From positions 1 through 54,068 of the IMG/VR virus record IMGVR_UViG_3300044825_001528: a DNA stretch of 54,068 nucleotides. One strand, written 5' to 3'. Below, piece after piece: positions 35,047-43,763 of this stretch. A program made the translations under genes and the position numbers. Position 1 is the first letter of the stretch. Each line of letters begins with the position of its first letter. The notes under the pieces are model-generated. The model was not told where the DNA came from and made no database searches. It saw only the letters and a list, made by a program, of their open reading frames with translations. Origin of the DNA: a virus.

Positions 35047-38000
35047 ATGACTCAACAGATAATCAATGTAGGCGAACTTCCAAATGATGGATCAGGAGAT
35101 CCACTACGATTAGCTTTTCAGAAGATCAACGATAACTTCACACAGGTGTTCACGGCCCCAGGCGCTGCTGGAACGGATGGAAGCTTTCAGTATAGAAGCC
35201 TGAATAGCTTGACAGCAGCAGCGTACTATGACACACTATGGGTACTAGGCGGCATCACTCAATGGTGGACCAGTGTAGACGCGGTTACTTGCGAGCCACT
35301 GACCACATACACACCAACATCAGCAGTCAAGCAGATATATGCTGCCGCAACTGGATTCATAGCAGTGGGTGCGGACTCAATGTTGCTGACCAGTGGTGAT
35401 GGTCTGATATGGACTGCTCGCTCACCTGCTGATCCTAGCAACTTCAACGGTGTCGCACAATATGACGGAGGACGATATGTCATAGTTGGTGATGCTGGAG
35501 CTATACAAACTAGTTTAGACGCAATCACTTGGACCAGTGTAGTCAGCGGGACAAGCCAACATCTAAACTCTGTTGCTGTGTCAAGCATTGGATGGGTAGC
35601 AGTAGGTGACAATGGAACTATTGTGTTCAGTAGCAATGGAACAACTTGGGTATTGGTCACTCCTACTGGAACCAGTGAGAACCTGAACAGCGTGGTCTAC
35701 GATGGTAGCTACTATGTGGCAGTTGGAGACGGTGGCACCATACTACGCAGCGCCGATGGAACAGTGTGGGTTCCAATAGTTACCACTATCACAGAGAACT
35801 TGACCAGTGTGACCACAGGAGTGTTTGACGGGGACACCATTGATGTTGCTGTTGGAGACAGTGGAGCTATCTATACAAGCACAGACTTCAGCACCACTTG
35901 GGAGCAACCACTGGGTTATACCAGAGTAGCAAGCAATCTGACCAGTGTTTGTCGCTACAACAATCTATTCTTGGCAGTTGGTCTCAATGGAACCGTGCTG
36001 ACTAGCCCTGATGCGGTAGATTGGTCCAATGTGACCATAGCAGGCGTAATGGTCGGCAGCACACAACTAACCTACAACGACTTGACAGAACAATTGACGG
36101 TTGACAGTACAACTATTAGCATCACTGGCAACACTGACATCAACACTGACAGCACCAAATCACTGAACATTGGATACACTGATGTGTCCAATGTCAATGT
36201 CAGAAGCAGTACCACTATCAACGGACGCTTGCGCCTGCCAGTATACAACGCAAACCCTAACACAGCACACAGTGTTGGTGGAGACATCTTCTACAATGCC
36301 AACACAGGGTTCTTGGAGTGGTTTGACAGTGTGAGTGGTCTTTGGAAGGTAGTCAGTGATGGCAACCCTGACCCAAGCAATACATTGATCAATGGCAACG
36401 CGGTGTTCACGCTGGAAAGCAGTGGTAACACTAGCGTTCCCGGCAGTATGATACCAACAGTTGCCAACAGCTATGACTTGGGCAGTGTTGATAGTCCTTG
36501 GCGCAGCCTGTATGTGTCCAACAACACCATCTACATAGACAGCGTGCCCTTATCAGTGTCTGGCAATACGCTGACAGTAGCTGGCATCCCAGTAATCACT
36601 AGCGATACAACTGACCCAGTTATCACCAGCAACACTGTGACTTCTGCTGGATTGGTGTTGACTACAAACACTGGCATCCAGTTCAGCGACAACACCGTAC
36701 TGACCAGCACTGACAGCATAGGAACAGTCAAGAGTGTTGACATCAGTGGCGGCAACACTGGGCTCACAACTGCTGACGGTCCAATCACTAGCACTGGAAC
36801 CATCACACTGGAGGGAACACTGAACATAGAGCACGGGGGCACTGGTCAGACAACAGCACAGCTAGCATTTGATGCCTTGGCACCTACTACCAATACTGGA
36901 GACATCATCTACAATGATGGGTCTAACAACACTAGACTTCCAATCGGAGAGGACGATCAAGTACTGAAAGTAGTTGGTGGTGTTCCTAGTTGGGCTAACA
37001 ATCAAACAGCTAACACTGGTGATGTTACTTTCTCAACCAATGTTGTACAGGGAACAGGGTATGAACTAGGATTGAGTCCTGGCACTGGATTCACTGATGA
37101 CTATCAATATTTCCGTGTCAGAGGAGGCGATGTTCCAGAGCATCTACACTTCGACACAACTAACAGCAATGCTTACGATCTGTATGTTGGAGACGATCAA
37201 AAGTTCTTCAAGTTGAGCAAAGACGGTCCTGCTATCATTCAATCGCTGGACGCAAATACTGCTACTGGATACACTTGGACATTCGGCATAGACGGCAAAC
37301 TAACACTACCAGTTGATGGTGATATAGTAAACAGCAATGGCAGTTCAGTATTGAGTGTGGGAACAGTGACCAGCATAGACATCAGCGGTGGAGACACAGG
37401 TCTACTCACAGTAGGCGGACCCATCACCAGCAACGGCACTATCACTATAGGTGGAACTCTGAATGTTGCCAATGGCGGCACTGGAGCTACAACAGTAGCG
37501 GCAGCATTTACCGCACTGGCTCCAAGTCAAGCAAACAACGCGGGCAAGCTTCTAACAACCAATGGAACCACTGCTAGCTGGAGTTCATTGGGCATTACCA
37601 ACGAGATCTATGTAAGCAAGGGTGGTAATGACAGCACTGCCGACGGTAGCATTACCAAGCCCTTCCTGACTATCAGTGCCGCGATCAACTATCTGAACAC
37701 CAACTACCCAGTAGCAAACAACAGCGGCACACAGTTCGTGATCGTAGTAGGCCCAGGACTCTACAGTGAGAATGTCAACATCAACAGACTGCTGACACAC
37801 CTATGGGCCTATGAGGGTAAGCTAAAGACCACACGCATCAGTGGAACAGTGACTGTCACCAGTGCTGTTGATTATCAGGGCATATTTCAGAATGTAGTGT
37901 CACTGAACAATCTATTCATTGACAACACAACTAACAATGCGCTAGAGGTCACAGGCAGCATACCAATCAGTATTGACATCAACAACTGTGCGCTGTATAC

Positions 38001-39096
38001 TGATAGCACTGGTGTCCCATTCGTAATGACCAACACTGCTCTAGGCGGTAACAGGCTACGATTGATAGGCACTGATCTAACCGCAGCGGGGAACGCAAGT
38101 GCTCTAGACATCACCAATGTAACCAATTGCTTCATCAACGATATCAACACAAGCAGCGCCAAGGTGGGTGGCAGTGCTTGGAAGATAGCTGATTCGGTAA
38201 TGACCATAGGAACCGTCCAACTAGTTGGAAGTGGAACTAACGGTCCCGCCAATCTGCTAGAGGTCACAGGCGCTACCAGCATAGTGTCTGTGGGCTATAG
38301 TAGCTTCACAAGCGGCACTACCAATGGCAACGGCATCTATATCGGTGCTGGTGCTCGTGTGATTGCTGGTGCCAACTTCTACAACATCCCGCTGGGCACT
38401 GGCTACAGCGTGACTGGTGCTGCTGGCGGCATCTATGTTCGCGGTGGCAATCAGGCTGTACCTGGTACTAACAATGGCGTGAACCCATTGTTGTCACTGT
38501 CAACATTCAATATGAACACGCATATCGCTGCTAGTGATATAGTTGGCGCTGTTGCTATTGCCAATGGAGGCACTGGGCAGACAAGTAAGACAGCAGCGTT
38601 CGACGCACTGGCTCCTACTACCACTGCTGGCGACTTGATCTACTACAACGGTACCGACAATGTTCGTCTACCCGCTGGCAGCAACAATCAAGTACTGTCT
38701 CTAAATGGTACTACTCCAACTTGGGTCAACGGCGTTAGGAAAACCACTGGTAGCTGGACAGTGACACCAGGGTCTAGCACATATAGCTTCAGTGTTCCAG
38801 ACAACAATACCTATACGATGTGGGTCAGAGGAAACATTCCCAATGGCATCATCGTGTGGAACGCTACCGTTTCGCTGTCCAATGCCAATGTTCCAGCGAT
38901 AGGCACGCAGTACGGTTGGTATTATCTAGCCGGAAATCAGTTAGTGCTAACATCAATGCCCGATCAGATAATAGGCACGGCAGGTAGCATTAGCACGGCA
39001 ACTGTAGCTACTACCACAGCAAACACCTTCACATTCGGCATAACAAACAACAGTGGGTCTAACTGTACCATTGAATATGGATACATAACACTATGA
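35047..39096 (+). CDS. Large composite tail fibre or virion structural protein
   Basis: 1349-residue protein. The N-terminus IINVGELPNDGSGDPLRLAF and INDNF is a recurrent attachment-type start of virion proteins in marine T4-like phages. Residues about 60-345 hold six or so beta-propeller repeats of about 40 residues, each with YVAVGDGGTI and S.DG..W (YCF48/BNR type). Three fibre motifs GGTGQTT or GGTGATT, each followed by AFxALAP, occur near residues 597, 815 and 1180. Between the last two, residues about 855-1150 begin EIYVSKGGNDSTADGSITKPF and show the turns of a right-handed beta-helix, as in pectate-lyase-like tailspikes. The C-terminal 130 residues are Thr/Ser-rich and may bind receptor. 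It likely binds or digests host surface glycans. The stop overlaps the next ATG (ATGA). Confidence 0.8.
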   Translation: MTQQIINVGELPNDGSGDPLRLAFQKINDNFTQVFTAPGAAGTDGSFQYRSLNSLTAAAYYDTLWVLGGITQWWTSVDAVTCEPLTTYTPTSAVKQIYAAATGFIAVGADSMLLTSGDGLIWTARSPADPSNFNGVAQYDGGRYVIVGDAGAIQTSLDAITWTSVVSGTSQHLNSVAVSSIGWVAVGDNGTIVFSSNGTTWVLVTPTGTSENLNSVVYDGSYYVAVGDGGTILRSADGTVWVPIVTTITENLTSVTTGVFDGDTIDVAVGDSGAIYTSTDFSTTWEQPLGYTRVASNLTSVCRYNNLFLAVGLNGTVLTSPDAVDWSNVTIAGVMVGSTQLTYNDLTEQLTVDSTTISITGNTDINTDSTKSLNIGYTDVSNVNVRSSTTINGRLRLPVYNANPNTAHSVGGDIFYNANTGFLEWFDSVSGLWKVVSDGNPDPSNTLINGNAVFTLESSGNTSVPGSMIPTVANSYDLGSVDSPWRSLYVSNNTIYIDSVPLSVSGNTLTVAGIPVITSDTTDPVITSNTVTSAGLVLTTNTGIQFSDNTVLTSTDSIGTVKSVDISGGNTGLTTADGPITSTGTITLEGTLNIEHGGTGQTTAQLAFDALAPTTNTGDIIYNDGSNNTRLPIGEDDQVLKVVGGVPSWANNQTANTGDVTFSTNVVQGTGYELGLSPGTGFTDDYQYFRVRGGDVPEHLHFDTTNSNAYDLYVGDDQKFFKLSKDGPAIIQSLDANTATGYTWTFGIDGKLTLPVDGDIVNSNGSSVLSVGTVTSIDISGGDTGLLTVGGPITSNGTITIGGTLNVANGGTGATTVAAAFTALAPSQANNAGKLLTTNGTTASWSSLGITNEIYVSKGGNDSTADGSITKPFLTISAAINYLNTNYPVANNSGTQFVIVVGPGLYSENVNINRLLTHLWAYEGKLKTTRISGTVTVTSAVDYQGIFQNVVSLNNLFIDNTTNNALEVTGSIPISIDINNCALYTDSTGVPFVMTNTALGGNRLRLIGTDLTAAGNASALDITNVTNCFINDINTSSAKVGGSAWKIADSVMTIGTVQLVGSGTNGPANLLEVTGATSIVSVGYSSFTSGTTNGNGIYIGAGARVIAGANFYNIPLGTGYSVTGAAGGIYVRGGNQAVPGTNNGVNPLLSLSTFNMNTHIAASDIVGAVAIANGGTGQTSKTAAFDALAPTTTAGDLIYYNGTDNVRLPAGSNNQVLSLNGTTPTWVNGVRKTTGSWTVTPGSSTYSFSVPDNNTYTMWVRGNIPNGIIVWNATVSLSNANVPAIGTQYGWYYLAGNQLVLTSMPDQIIGTAGSISTATVATTTANTFTFGITNNSGSNCTIEYGYITL

Positions 39097-39461
39097 GAGC
39101 ACGAGAGTTTATCAGTGAAGTAAAGAAAACCCAGATGCGTAAGGATCACGAGAACGCTACTACTGGTCGTCATACATTTACTGATGCTCCAGCCGATAGA
39201 TTTTATGTGCTGGGTAAAGTAATGAGTGCTGCTGCTTGTGCTAATGGTTACGATCCACTGAATGTCCCGGCAGAAACTTGGGTAGGAAAACGAAACACTG
39301 CTCATCCATACACAGATGTTGAAGACAAGATGATGAAGCAAGCATATAAAGCGGTAGGAGTCAAATGGAAGGATCACAATCACGGTGATTTACGCAGTAT
39401 GGAGCCAGAAAGCACCAATAGCACTAGTCCAATAAAGCCATTCAAGGGATACAAACGATGA
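39093..39461 (+). CDS. Small virion-type protein with capsid-targeting-like N-terminus
   Basis: 122-residue protein of unknown function. It starts MRAREFISEV, which closely resembles the T4 capsid-targeting peptide with a gp21 site after ISE. The centre is ADRFYVLGKVMSAAACANGY, then DVEDKMMKQAYKAVG. The C-terminus SPIKPFKGYKR is shared with the product of the gene ending at 41972. From memory, similar small proteins recur in environmental myoviruses, but I know no proven function. The ATG overlaps the fibre stop and its own stop overlaps the next start (both ATGA), so it is translated as part of one block. Confidence 0.75.
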   Translation: MRAREFISEVKKTQMRKDHENATTGRHTFTDAPADRFYVLGKVMSAAACANGYDPLNVPAETWVGKRNTAHPYTDVEDKMMKQAYKAVGVKWKDHNHGDLRSMEPESTNSTSPIKPFKGYKR

Positions 39462-40318
39462 AAATCACGGAGATACTCACTGAAGCTCCGATTACTGATT
39501 ATGTGCCCATTGGAGATTTCAGCAAGGACCTACAGTTTAGAGGACCAGATGTTAAGTTAGCGGTTCACCCAACTAACATCCAAAAGGCTCGTGATTTTTT
39601 CTCTAACTCACCCTACAACTTCAGATTCTTCGTTGTTAATAGTCCCAGAGTGCGACAGCATCGCGAAACTGGCGAAGCGAGTCCTGAAAAAATCCGCGAA
39701 ATATTTCCCAAACAGGCAGATGCTATACTCAAAAATCACGAGAATGCCATCACCGTGATATACATTGGTAACTACGGTCAAGACAAAGTGATGTTCACGC
39801 CGTGGACTATGGCACATAGAGTAGGTCACGCAATCGTGGCAAGTGGAAGATATGATGCGCGAAAATTCAATAACAGCGCCTGGTATAAGCTAGAACAAGA
39901 TTTTCTAGAGAGTATGGGTCTGATATTACAGAACTTCTATGGACTTCAACTTGAGCGTAGAGCATACGGGTCATATTCAGTGTGGGGTAAAAATCGTCAG
40001 CATTTCAACGCACTATTCAACAAAATAGGAACTCAACGCAGCAGTCGTGAAAATCAGATTACCAGACCCTATGAGTTCTTATACGAACTATTCGCGCAAT
40101 TCATTCAGACAGGTGATGTAAAGTTTAATCCACTGCCTATCACCGCATCTTACGGTCGCAAAGCTTGGGGCAGACCAACCAACTATATTGGTTTAAAACA
40201 GCAATATAGAACTCCTGAATTTGATAGAGAAGCTAACCTGAATAAAGTTCGCGAGCAACTAATTAGAAACTTTAATGCGGTATTACAGGACGCTATGGGT
40301 AAAATTTATCTGATGTAA
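39458..40318 (+). CDS. Uncharacterised protein with HxxxH motif and capsid-targeting-like N-terminus
   Basis: 286-residue protein. The start MKITEILTEA matches the capsid-targeting pattern with a possible cut after LTE. Residues about 114-127 read TPWTMAHRVGHAIV, a HRVGH in the place where zincin proteases have HExxH, and a later YEFLYELFAQF could supply the third ligand. The catalytic Glu is replaced by Arg, so it is either an atypical metal site or an inactive relative. The rest (WGKNRQHFNALFNKIG; RPTNYIGLKQQYRTPEF) gives no clear family. Packed in the cassette between the 39093 and 40323 genes, 4 bp before the latter. Function unknown. Confidence 0.7.
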   Translation: MKITEILTEAPITDYVPIGDFSKDLQFRGPDVKLAVHPTNIQKARDFFSNSPYNFRFFVVNSPRVRQHRETGEASPEKIREIFPKQADAILKNHENAITVIYIGNYGQDKVMFTPWTMAHRVGHAIVASGRYDARKFNNSAWYKLEQDFLESMGLILQNFYGLQLERRAYGSYSVWGKNRQHFNALFNKIGTQRSSRENQITRPYEFLYELFAQFIQTGDVKFNPLPITASYGRKAWGRPTNYIGLKQQYRTPEFDREANLNKVREQLIRNFNAVLQDAMGKIYLM

Positions 40319-40322
40319 TGCT

Positions 40323-41078
40323 ATGAGATATCGCGAACTAATCACTGATGCTAGAAAGAATAAAAACGATCCGAAATATCCATTTCACGCTGGATGGGAT
40401 GAGTTGAATAGAATTAAACACAGAGCCAAAATGGTGGGAGATGATTTAGCTGATACATATCAGTTATTCATACCTAAAACTAATCTAGCGGGAATGACCA
40501 GACGAGAAAGAAGATTATCCAATCTTGCCAACAGATATGCCTATGATGAACGGGGTAATTTGCGACCACGATATAAAGATTGGGAAGAGAAAGGGCCAAT
40601 TAGCGAAGCGATACCAATATTGCCGACTGGAAAACCTAATATAGAAGCAGGCGGTAATAAACCAGGTCGAGCATTTTGGACAAGCACTGCGTATAAACAG
40701 AATGGTAGTTGGACTAGCGAATGGAATGAATGGGTAAAGGGTAATATGTCGCACTGGTCTAGTCCCATTGGATATCTGTATCGTGTTCGACCAGGCGCGC
40801 TATTATTGCCGTTTGATAATACATACGATGCCGAAAATATTCAACACGCATTCGCTGATTTAGAAGTTGCCAAACATCCTGAATTTGGTGGATTCGGCTA
40901 CACTACTGATTTTCCTTGGAATCAGATAGTCAAGCATTTTGACGGAGTTCATCACTATAATAGCGGTCGCCGTTTTGATGATTTCACCTATGGCTGGGAT
41001 GTTGAAAGCACTGCGTGGTTTAACACCGACTTCTTACAATTTGCTGGCGAAGTTAAGGTAAATACTTCTAAAGATTGA
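40323..41078 (+). CDS. Uncharacterised Trp-rich protein with capsid-targeting-like N-terminus
   Basis: 251-residue protein. It begins MRYRELITDARK, again like a gp21-cleaved targeting peptide (cut after ITD). The C-terminal half is rich in Trp, Tyr and His: RAFWTSTAYKQNGSWTSEW, HWSSPIGYLYRVRPGALLLPFD, FDGVHHYNSGR and YGWDVESTAWFNTDF. FWTSTA and YRVRPG recall pieces of ADP-ribosyltransferase folds, but the order of the motifs does not fit the R-S-E class, so I do not assign that function. From memory, similar proteins occur in other environmental phages. It is followed by the next gene after 9 bp. Confidence 0.7.
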   Translation: MRYRELITDARKNKNDPKYPFHAGWDELNRIKHRAKMVGDDLADTYQLFIPKTNLAGMTRRERRLSNLANRYAYDERGNLRPRYKDWEEKGPISEAIPILPTGKPNIEAGGNKPGRAFWTSTAYKQNGSWTSEWNEWVKGNMSHWSSPIGYLYRVRPGALLLPFDNTYDAENIQHAFADLEVAKHPEFGGFGYTTDFPWNQIVKHFDGVHHYNSGRRFDDFTYGWDVESTAWFNTDFLQFAGEVKVNTSKD

Positions 41079-41087
41079 GAATATAAT

Positions 41088-41972
41088 ATGAGAGCCAGAC
41101 AACTACAAGAAGATACCACAACGCTAAAACAGATATACGGCGACGAATATCCCGATGATTATGAGCGTATTTGGCTATATGTGACCTTGCGTGACTTTAA
41201 TATTCCCTTTACAATATTCACTATTCGTCCGCGTGAATTAGAACAACGACTAATATCTCAATACAGAGTAGAGGATTTAGATGAATTAACTGATAAATTG
41301 AAACCAGAACAACGACAGATACTCAAGCGATATATTCGCGATCCTAGATTATCAGACAGTATTATCATCGTTCACAACGATATGATAATTGACGGTAATC
41401 ATCGTGCTTTTGCCGCCGCTCTAAAGGGAGTTCCCGTTAGAGCGATTGATTTGGCAGAAACTGACGCAGAGCAATTGGACGAGAAGTGGAGCAAGAGTTA
41501 TAAGCGTAGTATTGATTGTAATAATCCCAAAGGATTTAGTCAGCGCGCTCATTGCGCCGCTCGCAAAGCTCGTCAGACTGGCAAAAAGACCAAGAGTGCC
41601 AGCGTTAATGAGGGCAGAACAGGAACATTAGCACCAGATGTGGCACGAGCATTACCCGCGGTATATGCTCTACCAGAGTTGCTCAATCAGGATCCCTATC
41701 TACAATACAGATTTGGTGTTGCTATTGCTGGTGCTAAAGGAGCCAAAAAGAGAGCAGAAGACGGAGTTCCTGATTATGGTAAAGAAAGTGCTTGGGGAGA
41801 GAACGAGATTATCGTAAGCTTTGATCCCGACATAGAAACATACATAGATGATGCACTAAAAGCAATGGGTATGAGTGGAAAGAAACTTATAAGCACCAGA
41901 AAGAGCGAAGAGGCAGAGGATGTTTCCAAAAACAGTCCAATCAAGCCTTTCAAGGGTTATCGGCGTCGTTAA
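41088..41972 (+). CDS. ParB/sulfiredoxin-like domain protein with shared virion tail
   Basis: 294-residue protein. The N-terminus MRARQLQEDT is a degenerate capsid-targeting-like peptide. Residues about 90-121 (SIIIVHNDMIIDGNHRAFAA, then GVPVRAIDL) are the core of the ParB/sulfiredoxin fold, where DGNHR is the nucleotide-binding motif. A short Cys-containing module, CNNPKGFSQRAHCAARKAR, follows at about 144-162. A third module at about 195-275 includes LLNQDPYLQYRFGVAIAGA and GENEIIVSFDPDIETYIDDA. The end is SPIKPFKGYRRR, shared with the 39093 gene. ParB-like domains can be nucleases or CTPases, so a DNA-acting role is possible but unproven. Its stop codon shares the palindrome TTAA with the stop of the minus-strand gene that faces it. 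Confidence 0.72.
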   Translation: MRARQLQEDTTTLKQIYGDEYPDDYERIWLYVTLRDFNIPFTIFTIRPRELEQRLISQYRVEDLDELTDKLKPEQRQILKRYIRDPRLSDSIIIVHNDMIIDGNHRAFAAALKGVPVRAIDLAETDAEQLDEKWSKSYKRSIDCNNPKGFSQRAHCAARKARQTGKKTKSASVNEGRTGTLAPDVARALPAVYALPELLNQDPYLQYRFGVAIAGAKGAKKRAEDGVPDYGKESAWGENEIIVSFDPDIETYIDDALKAMGMSGKKLISTRKSEEAEDVSKNSPIKPFKGYRRR

Positions 41973-43537
41973 TTGAATACTATGGTTCCACTTCCTGTAA
42001 AAGTATAAATTCTATATCCTCCTGACACTGTTATTGTTGGGCTTCCGGTAGTAGTAGCAGCAGAAATAGAGTCAGAAATGCGAAGTATTACAATACCACT
42101 ACCACCGCCTCCTCCAATACTGCTTCCGGAACCTCTTCCTCCACCACCGCCCCCGCTATTTGCTATCCCGGAAGTAGGATTAGAATCTCCAGCGGTTCCA
42201 CCTCCACCACCGCCACTACCACCACTCCCGGGAGAAGACCCTGTTATACATCCCCCTCCACCACCGCCCCCATATATCGCAGGAGATCCAGAAATTGAAG
42301 TCAATAATCCGCTACCACCTGCTCCCCCGACCCCATATCCAGAATTCGCTCCTACGATAGATGCTCCACCGCCTCCACCTCCGCTTCCGCCCACAGAATC
42401 TCTAACGCTAGACCCTCCATTATTTCCTTGTCCTAATATCCCGCTACCACCGCCACCTCCGTAGCCTCCTCCTCCACCGCTTCCTCCGTTGCTTCCATTG
42501 GACAAATTTTGTGGAAGATTTCCACTTCCACCCCCACCCCCAACAGATATTAAAATAGAAAAACGACTATCAGCGCCGTTCAATCCCCCAGAAACTGTGG
42601 CGGCTCCTCCGGCTCCGACCACTATATTGTAAGATTGCGCGGTTAATAATGAAACTGATCCGGCTCTAACTCCTCCGCCTCCTCCGCCTCCGCCAGCAGT
42701 CGTTCCTCCTCCGCCTCCTCCAGCAACAATTACATAATCAACTCCAATTGTCGGCGCTGGCCCAGCATTATCAGGAAAGGACGACCCCGGAGCCCAAACT
42801 ATTCTTACTGCTCCGCTCGCTCCAGCCGAAGACCCTGGATTATCTCCAATTACTACACCACCTCCCCCTCCTCCACCATATAACCCTCCAGGTCCTATTG
42901 GCTGTCCATCACCGCCCGGAGTAATACTACCATATAATCCAGTTCCCCCACCTCCGCCAGAGAAACTTGAAGTTATTATGCTTGATCCTGATCCACTACC
43001 TCCAGGAACTCCATAGCCACCCGCACCACCTCCACCACCCTGTCCATATCCTTGTGGTGTTGAACCACCGACGCCTCCACCTCCCCCATTACCGTCTCCA
43101 GCTCCTCCACTGGGTGCACCAAAAACGGAATATCCTCCAGATCCTCCATTATAACCAACATAACCAGACAATCCGCTAGCAACTCCTCCGGGGTTGGGCA
43201 CTACATTGCCATTGTTACCTCCTCCTCCTTGTACAATTGTTGTAGATCCATCTTTAACAAAGCTGGCAGTAGCAGCCCCGCCAACTTGAACAGACAAACT
43301 CTGTCCTGGAATAACTGGATAATTATTGTAATAAGCTAATGCTCCACCACTACCACCAGCCCAAGGATTTCCTGCCACCCCTCCAAATCCAGTACCGCCC
43401 CCACCTATAGCAACCATAGATACATTTGCTACATTACTTGGAACAATAAAAGTATAGCTTCCTGGAATATTATAGACAATATCTTGTCCTGTTGGAGCCT
43501 CTGATGGATTTCTTCTTCCTATTGGGTTTAAAAACAT
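41969..43537 (-). CDS. Poly-glycine-rich tail adhesin
   Basis: 522-residue protein, the only minus-strand gene in the right half of the window. After a short start (MFLNPIGRRNP) and a strand-rich start domain (YTFIVPSNVANVSMVAIGGG), almost all of it consists of Gly-rich segments such as GGGGGGGVRAG or GGSGGGGGG, twice joined by the signature IVAGGGGGG / SYNIVVGAGGAA. The last 25 residues (TVSGGYRIYTFTGSGTIVF) are a closing strand. Glycine-rich lattices are used as receptor-binding tips in T-even gp38-type adhesins and in many environmental phage tail proteins, so host recognition is the best guess. AAGGAAA precedes the ATG. The reverse strand yields a proline-rich shadow ORF, which is not a gene. 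Confidence 0.75.
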   Translation of the reverse strand: MFLNPIGRRNPSEAPTGQDIVYNIPGSYTFIVPSNVANVSMVAIGGGGTGFGGVAGNPWAGGSGGALAYYNNYPVIPGQSLSVQVGGAATASFVKDGSTTIVQGGGGNNGNVVPNPGGVASGLSGYVGYNGGSGGYSVFGAPSGGAGDGNGGGGGVGGSTPQGYGQGGGGGAGGYGVPGGSGSGSSIITSSFSGGGGGTGLYGSITPGGDGQPIGPGGLYGGGGGGGVVIGDNPGSSAGASGAVRIVWAPGSSFPDNAGPAPTIGVDYVIVAGGGGGGTTAGGGGGGGGVRAGSVSLLTAQSYNIVVGAGGAATVSGGLNGADSRFSILISVGGGGGSGNLPQNLSNGSNGGSGGGGGYGGGGGSGILGQGNNGGSSVRDSVGGSGGGGGGASIVGANSGYGVGGAGGSGLLTSISGSPAIYGGGGGGGCITGSSPGSGGSGGGGGGTAGDSNPTSGIANSGGGGGGRGSGSSIGGGGGSGIVILRISDSISAATTTGSPTITVSGGYRIYTFTGSGTIVFN

Positions 43538-43566
43538 AGCCGTGTTTCCTTAATATTGTCTAAATA

Positions 43567-43574
43567 TATTTATG
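43567..43574 (-). promoter_or_regulatory. T4-type late promoter for the poly-glycine adhesin
   Basis: The minus strand reads CATAAATA 29 bp before the ATG at 43537. It overlaps the start codon of the plus-strand gene at 43572. Confidence 0.6.
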
Positions 43575-43763
43575 AATGAATTAGAAACTATATTACATTT
43601 GGCTGGGGTCAAAAAACAGGACAATAGTTATGGCAAGAGTATTACGCTGACTTCCAGCGATAAAGCTAGAATAATGCGTGAGAATAATATTAGACCAGGA
43701 ACTGATGCTTGGTTCAAGTTATGGTTCTCAAAACCCTACTTAACGGGAGAGAAACCAGTATGA
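43572..43763 (+). CDS. Small protein directly upstream of the large terminase
   Basis: 63-residue protein: an N-terminal helix MNELETILHLAGV and the motif IRPGTDAWFKLWFSKPYLTGE. It overlaps the terminase start by ATGA, so translation is coupled. In T4 the gene before gp17 is the small terminase gp16 (164 residues); this one is far too short to be a full gp16. The close coupling suggests a packaging or terminase accessory role, but this is inferred only from position. Confidence 0.6.
   Translation: MNELETILHLAGVKKQDNSYGKSITLTSSDKARIMRENNIRPGTDAWFKLWFSKPYLTGEKPV

Noticed and set aside
40323-41078. ADP-ribosyltransferase call
   Set aside because: FWTSTA and YRVRPG look suggestive, but they occur in the wrong order for the R-S-E class and no catalytic Glu motif is visible.
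42078-42464. Proline-rich plus-strand ORF
   Set aside because: It is the exact complement of the Gly-rich codons of the minus-strand adhesin (GGN read backwards gives CC-rich codons), with no ribosome binding site.
43709-43759. Upstream in-frame start of the terminase
   Set aside because: The extra residues would lie in the overlap with the small gene at 43572; the ATG at 43760 has coupling (ATGA) and a ribosome binding site.
43572-43763. Complete small terminase gp16
   Set aside because: 63 residues are too few for gp16 and no DNA-binding or oligomerisation pattern is visible; only the position fits.
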